Of a stretch of 64,000 nt of DNA, positions 7,284 through 14,967 are shown in pieces; the first letter of the stretch is position 1, and every line of letters starts with the position of its first letter. The position numbers and the translations under genes are program-made. Origin of the DNA: Paraburkholderia rhizosphaerae (lineage in GTDB: Bacteria; Pseudomonadota; Gammaproteobacteria; Burkholderiales; Burkholderiaceae); assembly GCF_004366595.1 (NCBI RefSeq), contig NZ_SORE01000006.1:124001-188000 (forward strand), given 5' to 3'. The notes under the pieces are model-generated. The model searched no databases, had not been told where the DNA came from, and saw nothing but the letters and a program-made list of their open reading frames with translations.

Positions 7284-8414
7284 TTACTTTTGAATATTCT
7301 TGAGCATACTTTGTCTTAGAGGTGCGTCCGCTCGATGCGGTGGTGCGTGTAAAATAGCCCTATCGCTCAAGCGATGCACTATTTCCGGAAGTTTATGCAT
7401 TATATAGTGAACTTCTTCGCTTTCCCGTGAGCCTATCATGTCGAAAACCGGTGAATGCGTCGAAAATTCAAGGATTGATAAAATCTCGTTTCGAGAATTC
7501 TCAATGGCTCGTTTGCTTCCATTGCGTAAAGTTCTATAAAATTCAACCCCTGATTCGTATAGCCAAGACAAGTCATCTTTAAATAAGGAAATTACAATTA
7601 GCCACGCTGCGGCGGCGCCATAATTCGTTTTTTCGAAGGCGGGATGATAAATGAGTTCTTCCAGCAGAGATGGACTAAATCGCCGCATTCGCCGCGAAAA
7701 TCCCCTCCGGTTGACTGATTGAACTCGCTCGTCGACGCGGGCTGGCAGTTCCCGAAACATTGCTTTTACTTCTTCAAACAGTTTTGCCACGTTCGTCTCG
7801 TCGGTCGCAGGAGGTACCTCAGACCCCGCGCCCAGCGCGTTGGCCTCTGCCGTTTTCTTCAGGAACGCGCTGACTTGAAGACGAACTGCTTCCTCCCGAG
7901 GAGACGCATCAGGATTGCGCTCCAAAAGTTGCAGCAGAAGGGTAGTAAGCGAATCTTCATCGGCCCCGCAGTTCTGAAATTGACCAAACGGACCGGTACT
8001 GACCCTCTCTAGCGGAACCCCGAGCGCGACGCCGAAGACGTTTGTGCCTAGGCGCCCCTTGGCAACACCGGCCTCGTAAAGAATCCATGGCCGATCCAAA
8101 CTGCGTTGCGTTAGCAGCGCTACAACGTCAGTTGCTTCGCTTAATCGCGACATTATTGCGTTGTACCATTCGGTCCCGAATTCAATTCCGGTGCCTCCCT
8201 TTTTATCAGAGGACCTGAATGACTTCAGAGTGCCACCGCTGACATCAACAAGCAGGTTCGCAAACGCTTCTGCGAGGTCTGCGTCCCGGCTGTCATGGCT
8301 GATGAAGACTAGAGGTTTTTGTGCTGATAAAATCAGCAGATCCTCATTTCCCGGTGATGAGTTGGTTGGGGGGGCGGGCAAGCTTTTTTGGGCCGGAGTC
8401 CGTTTGGTCGCCAT
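7284..8414 (-). CDS. TIR-domain protein with unique C-terminal region (defence operon, third gene)
   Basis: Residues 34-125 are a TIR domain of the TIR_2 type: the first strand and loop read LVFISHDSRDADLAEAF, and the later WILYEAGVAKG supplies the conserved acidic residue (Glu114) used as catalytic Glu in NAD-cleaving TIR proteins. Residues 126-376 are helical, have no family I recognise, and may sense phage or oligomerise. The gene is 29 bases downstream of the SLATT gene and on the same strand, so it is probably cotranscribed with it and with the ThsB-like TIR gene. By analogy to Thoeris and other TIR systems I infer NADase or signal-nucleotide chemistry on infection. No clear ribosome site is seen at the start. 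Confidence 0.78.
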   Translation of the reverse strand: MATKRTPAQKSLPAPPTNSSPGNEDLLILSAQKPLVFISHDSRDADLAEAFANLLVDVSGGTLKSFRSSDKKGGTGIEFGTEWYNAIMSRLSEATDVVALLTQRSLDRPWILYEAGVAKGRLGTNVFGVALGVPLERVSTGPFGQFQNCGADEDSLTTLLLQLLERNPDASPREEAVRLQVSAFLKKTAEANALGAGSEVPPATDETNVAKLFEEVKAMFRELPARVDERVQSVNRRGFSRRMRRFSPSLLEELIYHPAFEKTNYGAAAAWLIVISLFKDDLSWLYESGVEFYRTLRNGSKRAIENSRNEILSILEFSTHSPVFDMIGSRESEEVHYIMHKLPEIVHRLSDRAILHAPPHRADAPLRQSMLKNIQK

Positions 8415-8443
8415 TTATGTATTGTTGAAAAGTTACGGTGAGG

Positions 8444-9304
8444 TCAGTCGTCTTTCCGAGCGACCCACTGAGTATGTTCCCGGGAAAACGCATTCTCTGC
8501 GTCACCTACAAAAACTGAAAATGCTCTCTCGGTGTTTATGCGAGCAAGTTGCTCTTTGATGAAGCCAATTTCATATGCTGTTAGTGCGTACGATGCGGCT
8601 AGTTCTTGGAATCGCTTTGCTTGTATCCAAGAAATTGCTGCGGCAGCACAGGTTACCAAAATATCGGTCGGCCAATATTCAAAGCTTGCGAATTTTATCT
8701 TTAATAATGAGCAAAAAAGTGCGGCTGCGTTTAGGCAGCAAAGGCCGATGAAGTATCGTTTTGCTTTGGTTTTGTTGGATTTTGCTTTCTTCGCATACCA
8801 AGTTTGTTGTTCAGCTACACGTTTGTCGTTGTAGACTTTAATTCTCTCATCAAGGCTCTCTCCTCGAATGCGACGCATTGTTGGGGTGATTTGTGCGTCG
8901 CTCGAGAAGTGCGTCAAGTTTTTGGCAAAGCTTTTATTTTGTTCGAAAACTTCCTTCAACCGTACTATAAATGCTTCCTCGAAGCCTTCGTTTTGGTCGA
9001 ACGGTTCTGCCTTTGTCAAAAATCGCCAAGTGATTGTTTTTACTGATTCTGCTACTGCGCGTCCGTTATACCAACTCCGTTCAGGGCGCGCGGTTGCCAA
9101 ATAGATCGCCGAGGCTAAGCTTCCTATGAGAATAACGGCCTGAGCGATCGAACACCAGCTGGAGTGCGTGTCAAAAGTAGACGCCACAGACGCCAAGGCG
9201 AGGCAGAGTAGATTGAATGCCAAAGCGCCGAAGAAGCGCTTTTGAGCATCCCCTGATTCCTTATCAGCTGATCTAAATAAAGCCGGAAAATCTTCGGTTT
9301 TCAA
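8444..9304 (-). CDS. SLATT-type membrane effector, two 2TM modules (defence operon, second gene)
   Basis: The protein has paired hydrophobic helices at about 26-45 and 52-71 and again at 187-205 and 212-230. After the first pair comes ARPERSWYNGRAVAESVKT, and near the end AFSREHTQWVAR. These match my recollection of the SLATT families (SMODS and SLOG associating 2TM domains, DUF4231-like), proposed pore-forming effectors of nucleotide-signal defence systems. The likely start is a TTG at 9304, five bases after the upstream stop; there is no nearby ATG. Gene order suggests it responds to a nucleotide made by one of the neighbouring TIR proteins and perforates the inner membrane; this is inference. 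Confidence 0.78.
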   Translation of the reverse strand: MKTEDFPALFRSADKESGDAQKRFFGALAFNLLCLALASVASTFDTHSSWCSIAQAVILIGSLASAIYLATARPERSWYNGRAVAESVKTITWRFLTKAEPFDQNEGFEEAFIVRLKEVFEQNKSFAKNLTHFSSDAQITPTMRRIRGESLDERIKVYNDKRVAEQQTWYAKKAKSNKTKAKRYFIGLCCLNAAALFCSLLKIKFASFEYWPTDILVTCAAAAISWIQAKRFQELAASYALTAYEIGFIKEQLARINTERAFSVFVGDAENAFSREHTQWVARKDD

Positions 9305-9306
9305 GA

Positions 9307-9801
9307 TTAAATTCCGAGATTGGTGTAAACTTCATCTTTATAAAAATAATCGCTGCCGTTCTTGTGACTCGCGTAGTTGTCGCAAAAATTGTCTAAGGCA
9401 TGTTTGACTATTTTCATTTTAAAGGCCACATGCACTACTGGCATCCCTTTAAGGATTGGCGGGCAAAGGGCAGAGTCCATCTTTCTGGAATTGTTGAGAT
9501 TCACTACAATGATGGGGATGCCAAGTTCTTGGCAGGTTTCGATTTCCCATCGAACGTATCGGTAAAGATTTTTAGTTTTTTCGCCTACTATAACGATAGC
9601 TTGCTTTGTGTTGGCTAAGCGTGCTTTTAATTTTCGTTTAACTGTTGATTCAGGGTCGGCATCATTGATGTCATTTGTCGCATGCGCGTCATGGAAGTCA
9701 AAATCGATTTTGTCGTTGCTTTTCCATCCAAGCATGTAGGCATACGCCCACATGTCGTTGTCTCCGTCGAAGATTACGTAGGTCTTGTTCCGATAGCCCA
9801 T
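9307..9801 (-). CDS. ThsB-like TIR (DUF1863) protein (defence operon, first gene)
   Basis: The 164-residue protein is a single small alpha/beta domain: KTYVIFDGDNDMWAYAYM at the start, FDFHDAH, then VKRKLKARLANTKQAIVIVG and YVRWEIETCQELGIPIIVV. This pattern matches the TIR-like DUF1863 family that includes ThsB of Thoeris, which senses infection and makes a cyclic ADP-ribose-type signal. The Glu of YVRWEIE is the probable catalytic acid. It is the promoter-proximal gene of a three-gene minus-strand operon. A purine-rich GGGGGCC precedes the ATG. No ThsA homologue is nearby; the SLATT protein occupies that position. Confidence 0.78.
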   Translation of the reverse strand: MGYRNKTYVIFDGDNDMWAYAYMLGWKSNDKIDFDFHDAHATNDINDADPESTVKRKLKARLANTKQAIVIVGEKTKNLYRYVRWEIETCQELGIPIIVVNLNNSRKMDSALCPPILKGMPVVHVAFKMKIVKHALDNFCDNYASHKNGSDYFYKDEVYTNLGI

Positions 9802-10668
9802 CTTGGCCCCCGTTAAGGCGTGTGTTGGATGAATGGTTCAGACTACCCGCTTACGATAGCAAGAAAACGGGACGTATTACCAGCTGGCAGGGGCGGTCAG
9901 TTCATAGGCCCTCAGTCGGTCGAGACTTTGCTACCCGACGTCAACGGTTGGAAGTGAACATGTTCTAGGCGTGGCGCGGACTTGGGGCGGCACCGCTGTC
10001 ATACGGCCAACTCCTTGTCAGAGGAGCCTTTCCAACGAGCTGGGACGCATGTTTCACGCGATTGTGAAGTGTCGGAGTATGGCCAATTTCTTTACCCGAC
10101 ATAACAGCGCTTATGTCAGGTTGCGGCCGCCGATCGTCATAATCATGACGTTATACGTAGTCGTGAATCGGCAAGTCATCGTGTGACGATGCGAAGCAAT
10201 GCCGCTTGGCAGAAGTAGCCACAATCCCATCACACACCGCTTACCGGGGGAATTCATGGTTGATGTGCCACAGCGGCATGGTGAATACTGCGCAATGCAC
10301 GTGGCCGCCGGGCTGTCCCCGAACGGCCGGTCCACTCCTAAAGCCGCCCGATGCGGGACGCGCACTTGCCCGCCGGGGCACGACGTTGCAGCCCCCATCT
10401 CCATGGAATGTTCGAGCGACGCTGCTCTGAGGTTTGACGACTCATGATAAGCTCCGACGCAATGAACCGTCGACCGATAGTGCTCGACAGCGCTCAAGGC
10501 AAAGGCCAGTCGCTCACAACGAACGTAGGCGCCGCTGTTGGGTCGAACTCGGAAAGCGCAATCTGAAACGCCAAGGCCTCATGACCGGATGGGAGTAGCT
10601 CTTCCAGGATTTGGGGTAACTCAAGTGGATGTCCTTTGCTTGCGGCGTGGACTCGCGCACTTAGCTGA
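9802..10668. other. Stretch without a recognisable gene between two defence operons
   Basis: The 870 bases hold overlapping short frames on both strands, none with a ribosome site and a credible protein. The part next to 9801 should contain the promoter of the TIR-SLATT-TIR operon. The rest may be eroded cargo. An 11-base palindrome-like segment, ATAATCATGACGTTAT, lies near 10138-10154. Confidence 0.4.
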
Positions 10669-12306
10669 TTATGGCAGCAACGGCAGCCCCAGCTCCTTGA
10701 GGAAGTTATTGTGCTTTTGCGCGGCGGCCTTGGTCTGCTGGCTCAGATCCACAAGTTGGGCGTGTACTATCTTCAAGTCAACTTCTTCCCCTGCCACCGC
10801 CGTACTGACATACCGCGAAATATTGAGATTGAAATCGTTCTTCTCAATTTCTTTCATGCTCACGCGCCGCGCGTAGAGAGCTTCTTCCTTGCGGTATTGG
10901 TAGGTCTCGACGATCTTGTCGATGTGTTCCTGCGTCAACTGGTTTTGCCGCTTGCCCTTCTCAAAATGTTCGGCCGCGTTAATGAAGAGAACGTCGTCGG
11001 GCTTCTTACACTTTTTCAGCACCAAGATGCAGACCGGAATACCAGTCGAATAGAAGAGATTCGCCGGCAGTCCGATCACAGTGTCGATGTGCCCATCTTG
11101 GAGCAGTTTGCGACGGATACGCTCTTCCGCCCCGCCGCGGAACAGCACGCCGTGCGGAAGGATGATGGCCATTACGCCATCGTCCTTCAGATAATGCAGC
11201 CCGTGCAGCAGAAAGGCGAAGTCCGCCGCACTCTTGGGAGCCACTCCATGATTCTTGAAGCGCATGTCTTCGCTCATAGTCTCGCCAAGATCCCAGCGAT
11301 AACTGAAGGGCGGATTGGCCACCACGGCATCGAAATGCGGCTTCTTTGCGGGATTGCTCTCGCGCAGGAAATCCCAGGCATTGGCCAGCGTGTCGCCGTG
11401 GTAGATCTCGAACTCGGTATCCTTCACCCCATGCAGCAGCATGTTCATGCGCGCTAGGTTGTAGGTGGTAATGTTGTATTCTTGCCCATAAATCTTGCCG
11501 ATGGAGCCGCCTGCGCGCTTTATCCGGTGGCGCACGTTCAAAAGCAATGAGCCCGAGCCGCAGGCAAAATCGAACACGCTCTCCAGCTTCTTGCGCGCCC
11601 CTTCCTTCGGCTCCTGGCTGTCGAGCGTGACGATGGCCGAGAGGATGTCGGAAATCCGCTGAGGCGTGTAGAACTCACCCGCCTTCTTGCCCGAACCCGC
11701 AGCGAATTGCCCGATCAGGTATTCGTAGGCATCACCCAACGTGTCGCTGTCGGTCGAGAACAGCGACATGCCGCGCGCCAGTTCCGAGATGATCGAGCAA
11801 AGCTTGGCATTACGGTCTTCGTACTTGCGACCCAGCTTGTCGGATGCGAGGTTGATCTCCGAGAATAGCCCCTGAAAGTTGCTCTGGAAGGACTTTTCCT
11901 CGATGTATTTGAAACCCTTCTGCAGCGTGTCGAGCAACTTGCCATTCTGGCTCTTGGCCAAACGGACGATGCTCCCCCACAGGAAGTCGGGCTCGATCAC
12001 GTAGTGTACCTTGCGGCGCATCTGCTTCTCGAACTCTTGAACATCGGCAGCGTTTTCTTCGTACCAACGCGCGAGCGGCGGACGTGCCGGGATCTTATTG
12101 TCTCCATTACCTTCGTCCGGCTCTCGCTCTGGATAATCGACCCCTAGTTCCTTCTTCGCTGCCTGCTCGTAGTTGTCCGAGAGGTAGCGCAGGAAGAGGA
12201 AAGACAGCATGTAATCGCGGAAGTCGTCTGCGTTCATCGCGCCGCGCAATTGATCGGCGATGCTCCAGAGCGTCTTGCCCAGTTGCTTTTGATCGTGTTC
12301 GGTCAT
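10669..12306 (-). CDS. hsdM: Type I restriction-modification methyltransferase subunit HsdM
   Basis: HsdM transfers a methyl group from S-adenosylmethionine to adenine in the HsdS-defined target. The 545-residue product has the N-terminal helical domain (WSIADQLRGAMNADDFR), the SAM-binding motif FACGSGSLL (247-255) and the N6-adenine motif NPPF (331-334). The start is set at MTEHDQK (12306); 20 further upstream codons are open but not conserved in character. It is the last gene of the hsdR-hsdS-prrC-hsdM operon and is separated from prrC by the rhuM remnant. All motifs are intact, so the modification function is expected to be active. Confidence 0.95.
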   Translation of the reverse strand: MTEHDQKQLGKTLWSIADQLRGAMNADDFRDYMLSFLFLRYLSDNYEQAAKKELGVDYPEREPDEGNGDNKIPARPPLARWYEENAADVQEFEKQMRRKVHYVIEPDFLWGSIVRLAKSQNGKLLDTLQKGFKYIEEKSFQSNFQGLFSEINLASDKLGRKYEDRNAKLCSIISELARGMSLFSTDSDTLGDAYEYLIGQFAAGSGKKAGEFYTPQRISDILSAIVTLDSQEPKEGARKKLESVFDFACGSGSLLLNVRHRIKRAGGSIGKIYGQEYNITTYNLARMNMLLHGVKDTEFEIYHGDTLANAWDFLRESNPAKKPHFDAVVANPPFSYRWDLGETMSEDMRFKNHGVAPKSAADFAFLLHGLHYLKDDGVMAIILPHGVLFRGGAEERIRRKLLQDGHIDTVIGLPANLFYSTGIPVCILVLKKCKKPDDVLFINAAEHFEKGKRQNQLTQEHIDKIVETYQYRKEEALYARRVSMKEIEKNDFNLNISRYVSTAVAGEEVDLKIVHAQLVDLSQQTKAAAQKHNNFLKELGLPLLP

Positions 12307-12428
12307 GTTTTTTGGCGTTTCTTGAGAGTGTTTTTCAGCGTCTTCAACTCGGCATCGGCCTCGCATACCTCTTCCTGATTGCGGTGCTGGTGATAGTCGA
12401 GGTAGCGAGCCGAAGTGGCGCGCTCCGT

Positions 12429-12627
12429 TTACATATGGCTTGCCTTGCCGGTGGCGACAGTTGTCAAGGATGCGTTGACAACTGAATTTTCAATCTATTC
12501 ATCGTCCTTGAAGACGCTTTTCAGGTGCAGCGAAATGTTCTGCGCGTGAACCATACCGTCTCCTGTTCAGCCCGCGGCTTGATCCGGCCGCGCCTGTCTC
12601 CAAGGCTGTAAAGGATCAGCTCGCTCA
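12429..12627 (-). pseudogene. Deleted RhuM-family gene remnant
   Basis: From an ATG at 12627 the minus strand reads MSELILYSLGDRRGRI and KPRAEQETVW, the start of RhuM (virulence/Fic-associated cargo) proteins. The frame then breaks. In another frame AQNISLHLKSVFKDDE follows, matching the family's helix-turn-helix segment, and a third frame gives ENSVVNASLTTVATGK before a stop. At least two frame changes and a large deletion have destroyed the gene. RhuM genes are often passengers inside type I restriction operons, and this one sits in that place between prrC and hsdM. Confidence 0.7.
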
Positions 12628-12631
12628 TGCC

Positions 12632-13714
12632 TTACTCCGCATGCAATACAAAGTTGTACCTCGCGAGAAGTCCAGTCATGACGTCATCAAAGATTTTCAA
12701 ATTGTCTGGAATAACGATATCTGACTCGTAGTAGTAGACCTTCTTGTGCGACAAGGCATTGACGATGTCTGCCACGCGGCTAGGCTCGCGGATCCCGATC
12801 TGATTCAGTACATAGCCGAATTGCGCAACACCAAGAAAAGACGCAACGTTCTCCAAAACCTGCCTAAGCATCGCAAAGTGATAGGCCCGGACATCGTTAG
12901 CCTTTTGGGCGTTGGACAGCACCTGTAGCACCCTCAGGTGGTACAGAAAGACGTCCTTTTCGCATTTTTCCAGGTCAAGCTCGCCTGATTTCGCACTAAG
13001 GACGTAGAGCTTCGTATGCTTCTTGAACTTGCTGCTCTTCTCGCCCTTGCTAAGCCAGTCGCTTAGGATCGAGAACAGGCCAATGTGGTGAGTGGTGACG
13101 ATGATTTTCCGCTTCTCGAACTGACTCTCGATAAGGTCGAATAGAGTCGCAGCCGTGACGAATATGTTGTGATCGTCCAGGCTGGACACAGGGTCATCAA
13201 TGAAGAAGTGACTCGATTGCTTGTCTGCCCAGCCTTCGACCTCGAACAAGGCCAGGAAGAAGCACCAGACGAAAATCCGTTCCTCTCCTCGCGACAACTT
13301 GATTGGCTTCTGGGGCTCGTCGAGGTTTTGATTCGGGATGAAGAAAGAAATAGATTCGATCCCCCTCTCGGGGTCGTCTTCGTGCAACTTGAGTGCAAAC
13401 CCGAATTTGGGCTTGTAAGCCTTGAGTTTCTCGCGGATGTTGTCTTCCGTGAGCAAGGTGTGGAACCTACTCAGGCTGCTTGGCAAAACGGTCAGCCTAA
13501 CGTTTGCACCATCGTTGTTTTCATCGTTGTCCCACACAAAAAGGTCTTCGCTATAGGCGTTATAGTAGACCCCTTTATGAATACCATCCTCCAGCTTGGT
13601 CGCATTCTTGTACGCCACGCAAAGCTGAGTTTTGCCAGTCGAGTTAAAAGCGTAGGTAAGTGTGATCCGCGCAGCGTCATCCCGTAGTGTCTTGGCGATT
13701 TCGTCGAGCGTCAT
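12632..13714 (-). CDS. prrC: PrrC-family anticodon nuclease (ABC-type ATPase plus HEPN-like nuclease)
   Basis: PrrC is held silent by its partner type I restriction enzyme and cleaves a tRNA anticodon loop when a phage disables restriction. The 360-residue protein has a PrrC-type Walker A, YAFNSTGKT (21-29), a signature LSRGEE (140-145), Walker B and D-loop FFIDDPVSSLD (170-180) and H-loop TTHH (207-210). The C-terminal domain keeps the R-x3-E pair (Arg284, Glu288 in LRQVLE) and a later His323, which align with the Arg-Glu-His triad of E. coli PrrC. The gene overlaps hsdS by 4 bases. It is 36 residues shorter than I recall for the E. coli protein. The related RloC is unlikely because no long coiled coil is present. 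Confidence 0.85.
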   Translation of the reverse strand: MTLDEIAKTLRDDAARITLTYAFNSTGKTQLCVAYKNATKLEDGIHKGVYYNAYSEDLFVWDNDENNDGANVRLTVLPSSLSRFHTLLTEDNIREKLKAYKPKFGFALKLHEDDPERGIESISFFIPNQNLDEPQKPIKLSRGEERIFVWCFFLALFEVEGWADKQSSHFFIDDPVSSLDDHNIFVTAATLFDLIESQFEKRKIIVTTHHIGLFSILSDWLSKGEKSSKFKKHTKLYVLSAKSGELDLEKCEKDVFLYHLRVLQVLSNAQKANDVRAYHFAMLRQVLENVASFLGVAQFGYVLNQIGIREPSRVADIVNALSHKKVYYYESDIVIPDNLKIFDDVMTGLLARYNFVLHAE

Positions 13715-14967
13715 TTGGTGTACTCTAAGTTTGGAAAAAGCTGCTGCATCAGGCCCTCTTTATGAATTTTTAGTGCGTTCAACTTTTCATCCTCTCCAAT
13801 GATCAGCGCATCAATCTCGGAGAAGCATTCAACGATTTTTGACTGCTCGTCGACATCCTTGGGGTAGCGAAACGGAAGCGCGCGAATCAGCGCCTGACTC
13901 AGATTCTCTTGCCCTCCGCTATTGCTCAGCTTGCGCATCTCTTCGTAACGCCCACAAAGGCTCACAAACGTAAAGCCATTGTCGACGTCATCGTTTGGCA
14001 GGATTGCCGCGCATGCCTGATTCGTCGCGGCCGGAATTCCAAGCATCGCAACCTTCCCGCGCGTCTTGCCTTGCCCGTACATGGCGATCAAGACCGTTCC
14101 CCCGGGAAATACCTTTGCTGAAGAATTCTCCAAGCCCGCTTCGCTGATTGACTCATCTACTTTGGTAATGACGTTAAAGTCGACCAGAGAAGTCGTGACC
14201 CACGGAATGGTTCCCGTCCAGTACTCCCGCTTGGTGCGGTCGGGGGTACCTCCACTCGACGTGTCGAAAAGATCACCAAGCGGCACTTCTTTCCACTCCG
14301 GCGCATCGCGGAACTCGGGGAAGCGGAGGCGGGGGAGGGTTTCCCCTTCGCGGGGAAAGAGTTGTTGCATCAGGCCGCGCTTGTAGGTCTTCAAGGCCTC
14401 AACTTTCCGCCCCTGAGCGGCAATCAGCTCGTCCAGCGAGGTCAGGCAGTCGGCGATTTTTTTTTGCTCTGTTGGCGCAGGTACGGATATCAGCTGCTCT
14501 GAAAACTGCTTGTAGCTAATCATCTTCCCGTCACGCAATCCTTCAATGTTGCGCGTCAGCTGCTGGATGAATCTCGCTGACTTGAACAGGTGTCGGAAGT
14601 AGCCGTCCGAACCCTCTCCTTTTCTGCGAAGGACTACGTAGGCAGGGCTACAAATTCCTCGATAGCTGGAATACTCAATGCCTCCCTGAAAGGAGCGAAG
14701 ACTGATGATGAAATCGCCTTTCTCGACGACTTTGTAGCTCTCAATGCTTTGTGCAGTAACCGATACGTGGTAATCGATTTGATCTCTCGGAATCGCACCA
14801 TGCTCTTGGGTGATCGCGAGAATTGGGAGCGCCTCCGACGGTGATCGGTTATTGATTGCGTCAAAGAGTTCATCGCCATGCTTTAAATCCCAGCCTTCGG
14901 ACTCTCGAAACTCCGGAAACCGCAGCTTCGGTACTACTGCCTTTTTCTTTTCCTTTTTCACTATCAC
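13711..14967 (-). CDS. hsdS: Type I restriction-modification specificity subunit HsdS
   Basis: HsdS binds the bipartite DNA target and positions HsdM and HsdR. Two target recognition domains are separated and followed by conserved coiled-coil repeats: a first half ending AAQGRKVEALKTYKRG-LMQQLFP and a second half starting LPRLRFPEF and ending NALKIHKEGLMQQLFP. The matching internal repeat units show the usual circular symmetry. It starts with a GTG at 14967, directly after the hsdR stop codon, implying translational coupling, and overlaps prrC by 4 bases. The full length of 418 residues is normal. Target recognition domains vary greatly between strains, so the specificity cannot be predicted. 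Confidence 0.95.
   Translation of the reverse strand: MIVKKEKKKAVVPKLRFPEFRESEGWDLKHGDELFDAINNRSPSEALPILAITQEHGAIPRDQIDYHVSVTAQSIESYKVVEKGDFIISLRSFQGGIEYSSYRGICSPAYVVLRRKGEGSDGYFRHLFKSARFIQQLTRNIEGLRDGKMISYKQFSEQLISVPAPTEQKKIADCLTSLDELIAAQGRKVEALKTYKRGLMQQLFPREGETLPRLRFPEFRDAPEWKEVPLGDLFDTSSGGTPDRTKREYWTGTIPWVTTSLVDFNVITKVDESISEAGLENSSAKVFPGGTVLIAMYGQGKTRGKVAMLGIPAATNQACAAILPNDDVDNGFTFVSLCGRYEEMRKLSNSGGQENLSQALIRALPFRYPKDVDEQSKIVECFSEIDALIIGEDEKLNALKIHKEGLMQQLFPNLEYTK

Noticed and set aside
10111..10497. A 128-codon minus-strand frame between the two defence operons
   Set aside because: No ribosome site, mixed Cys/His/Arg-rich composition and overlap with other frames of equal quality.
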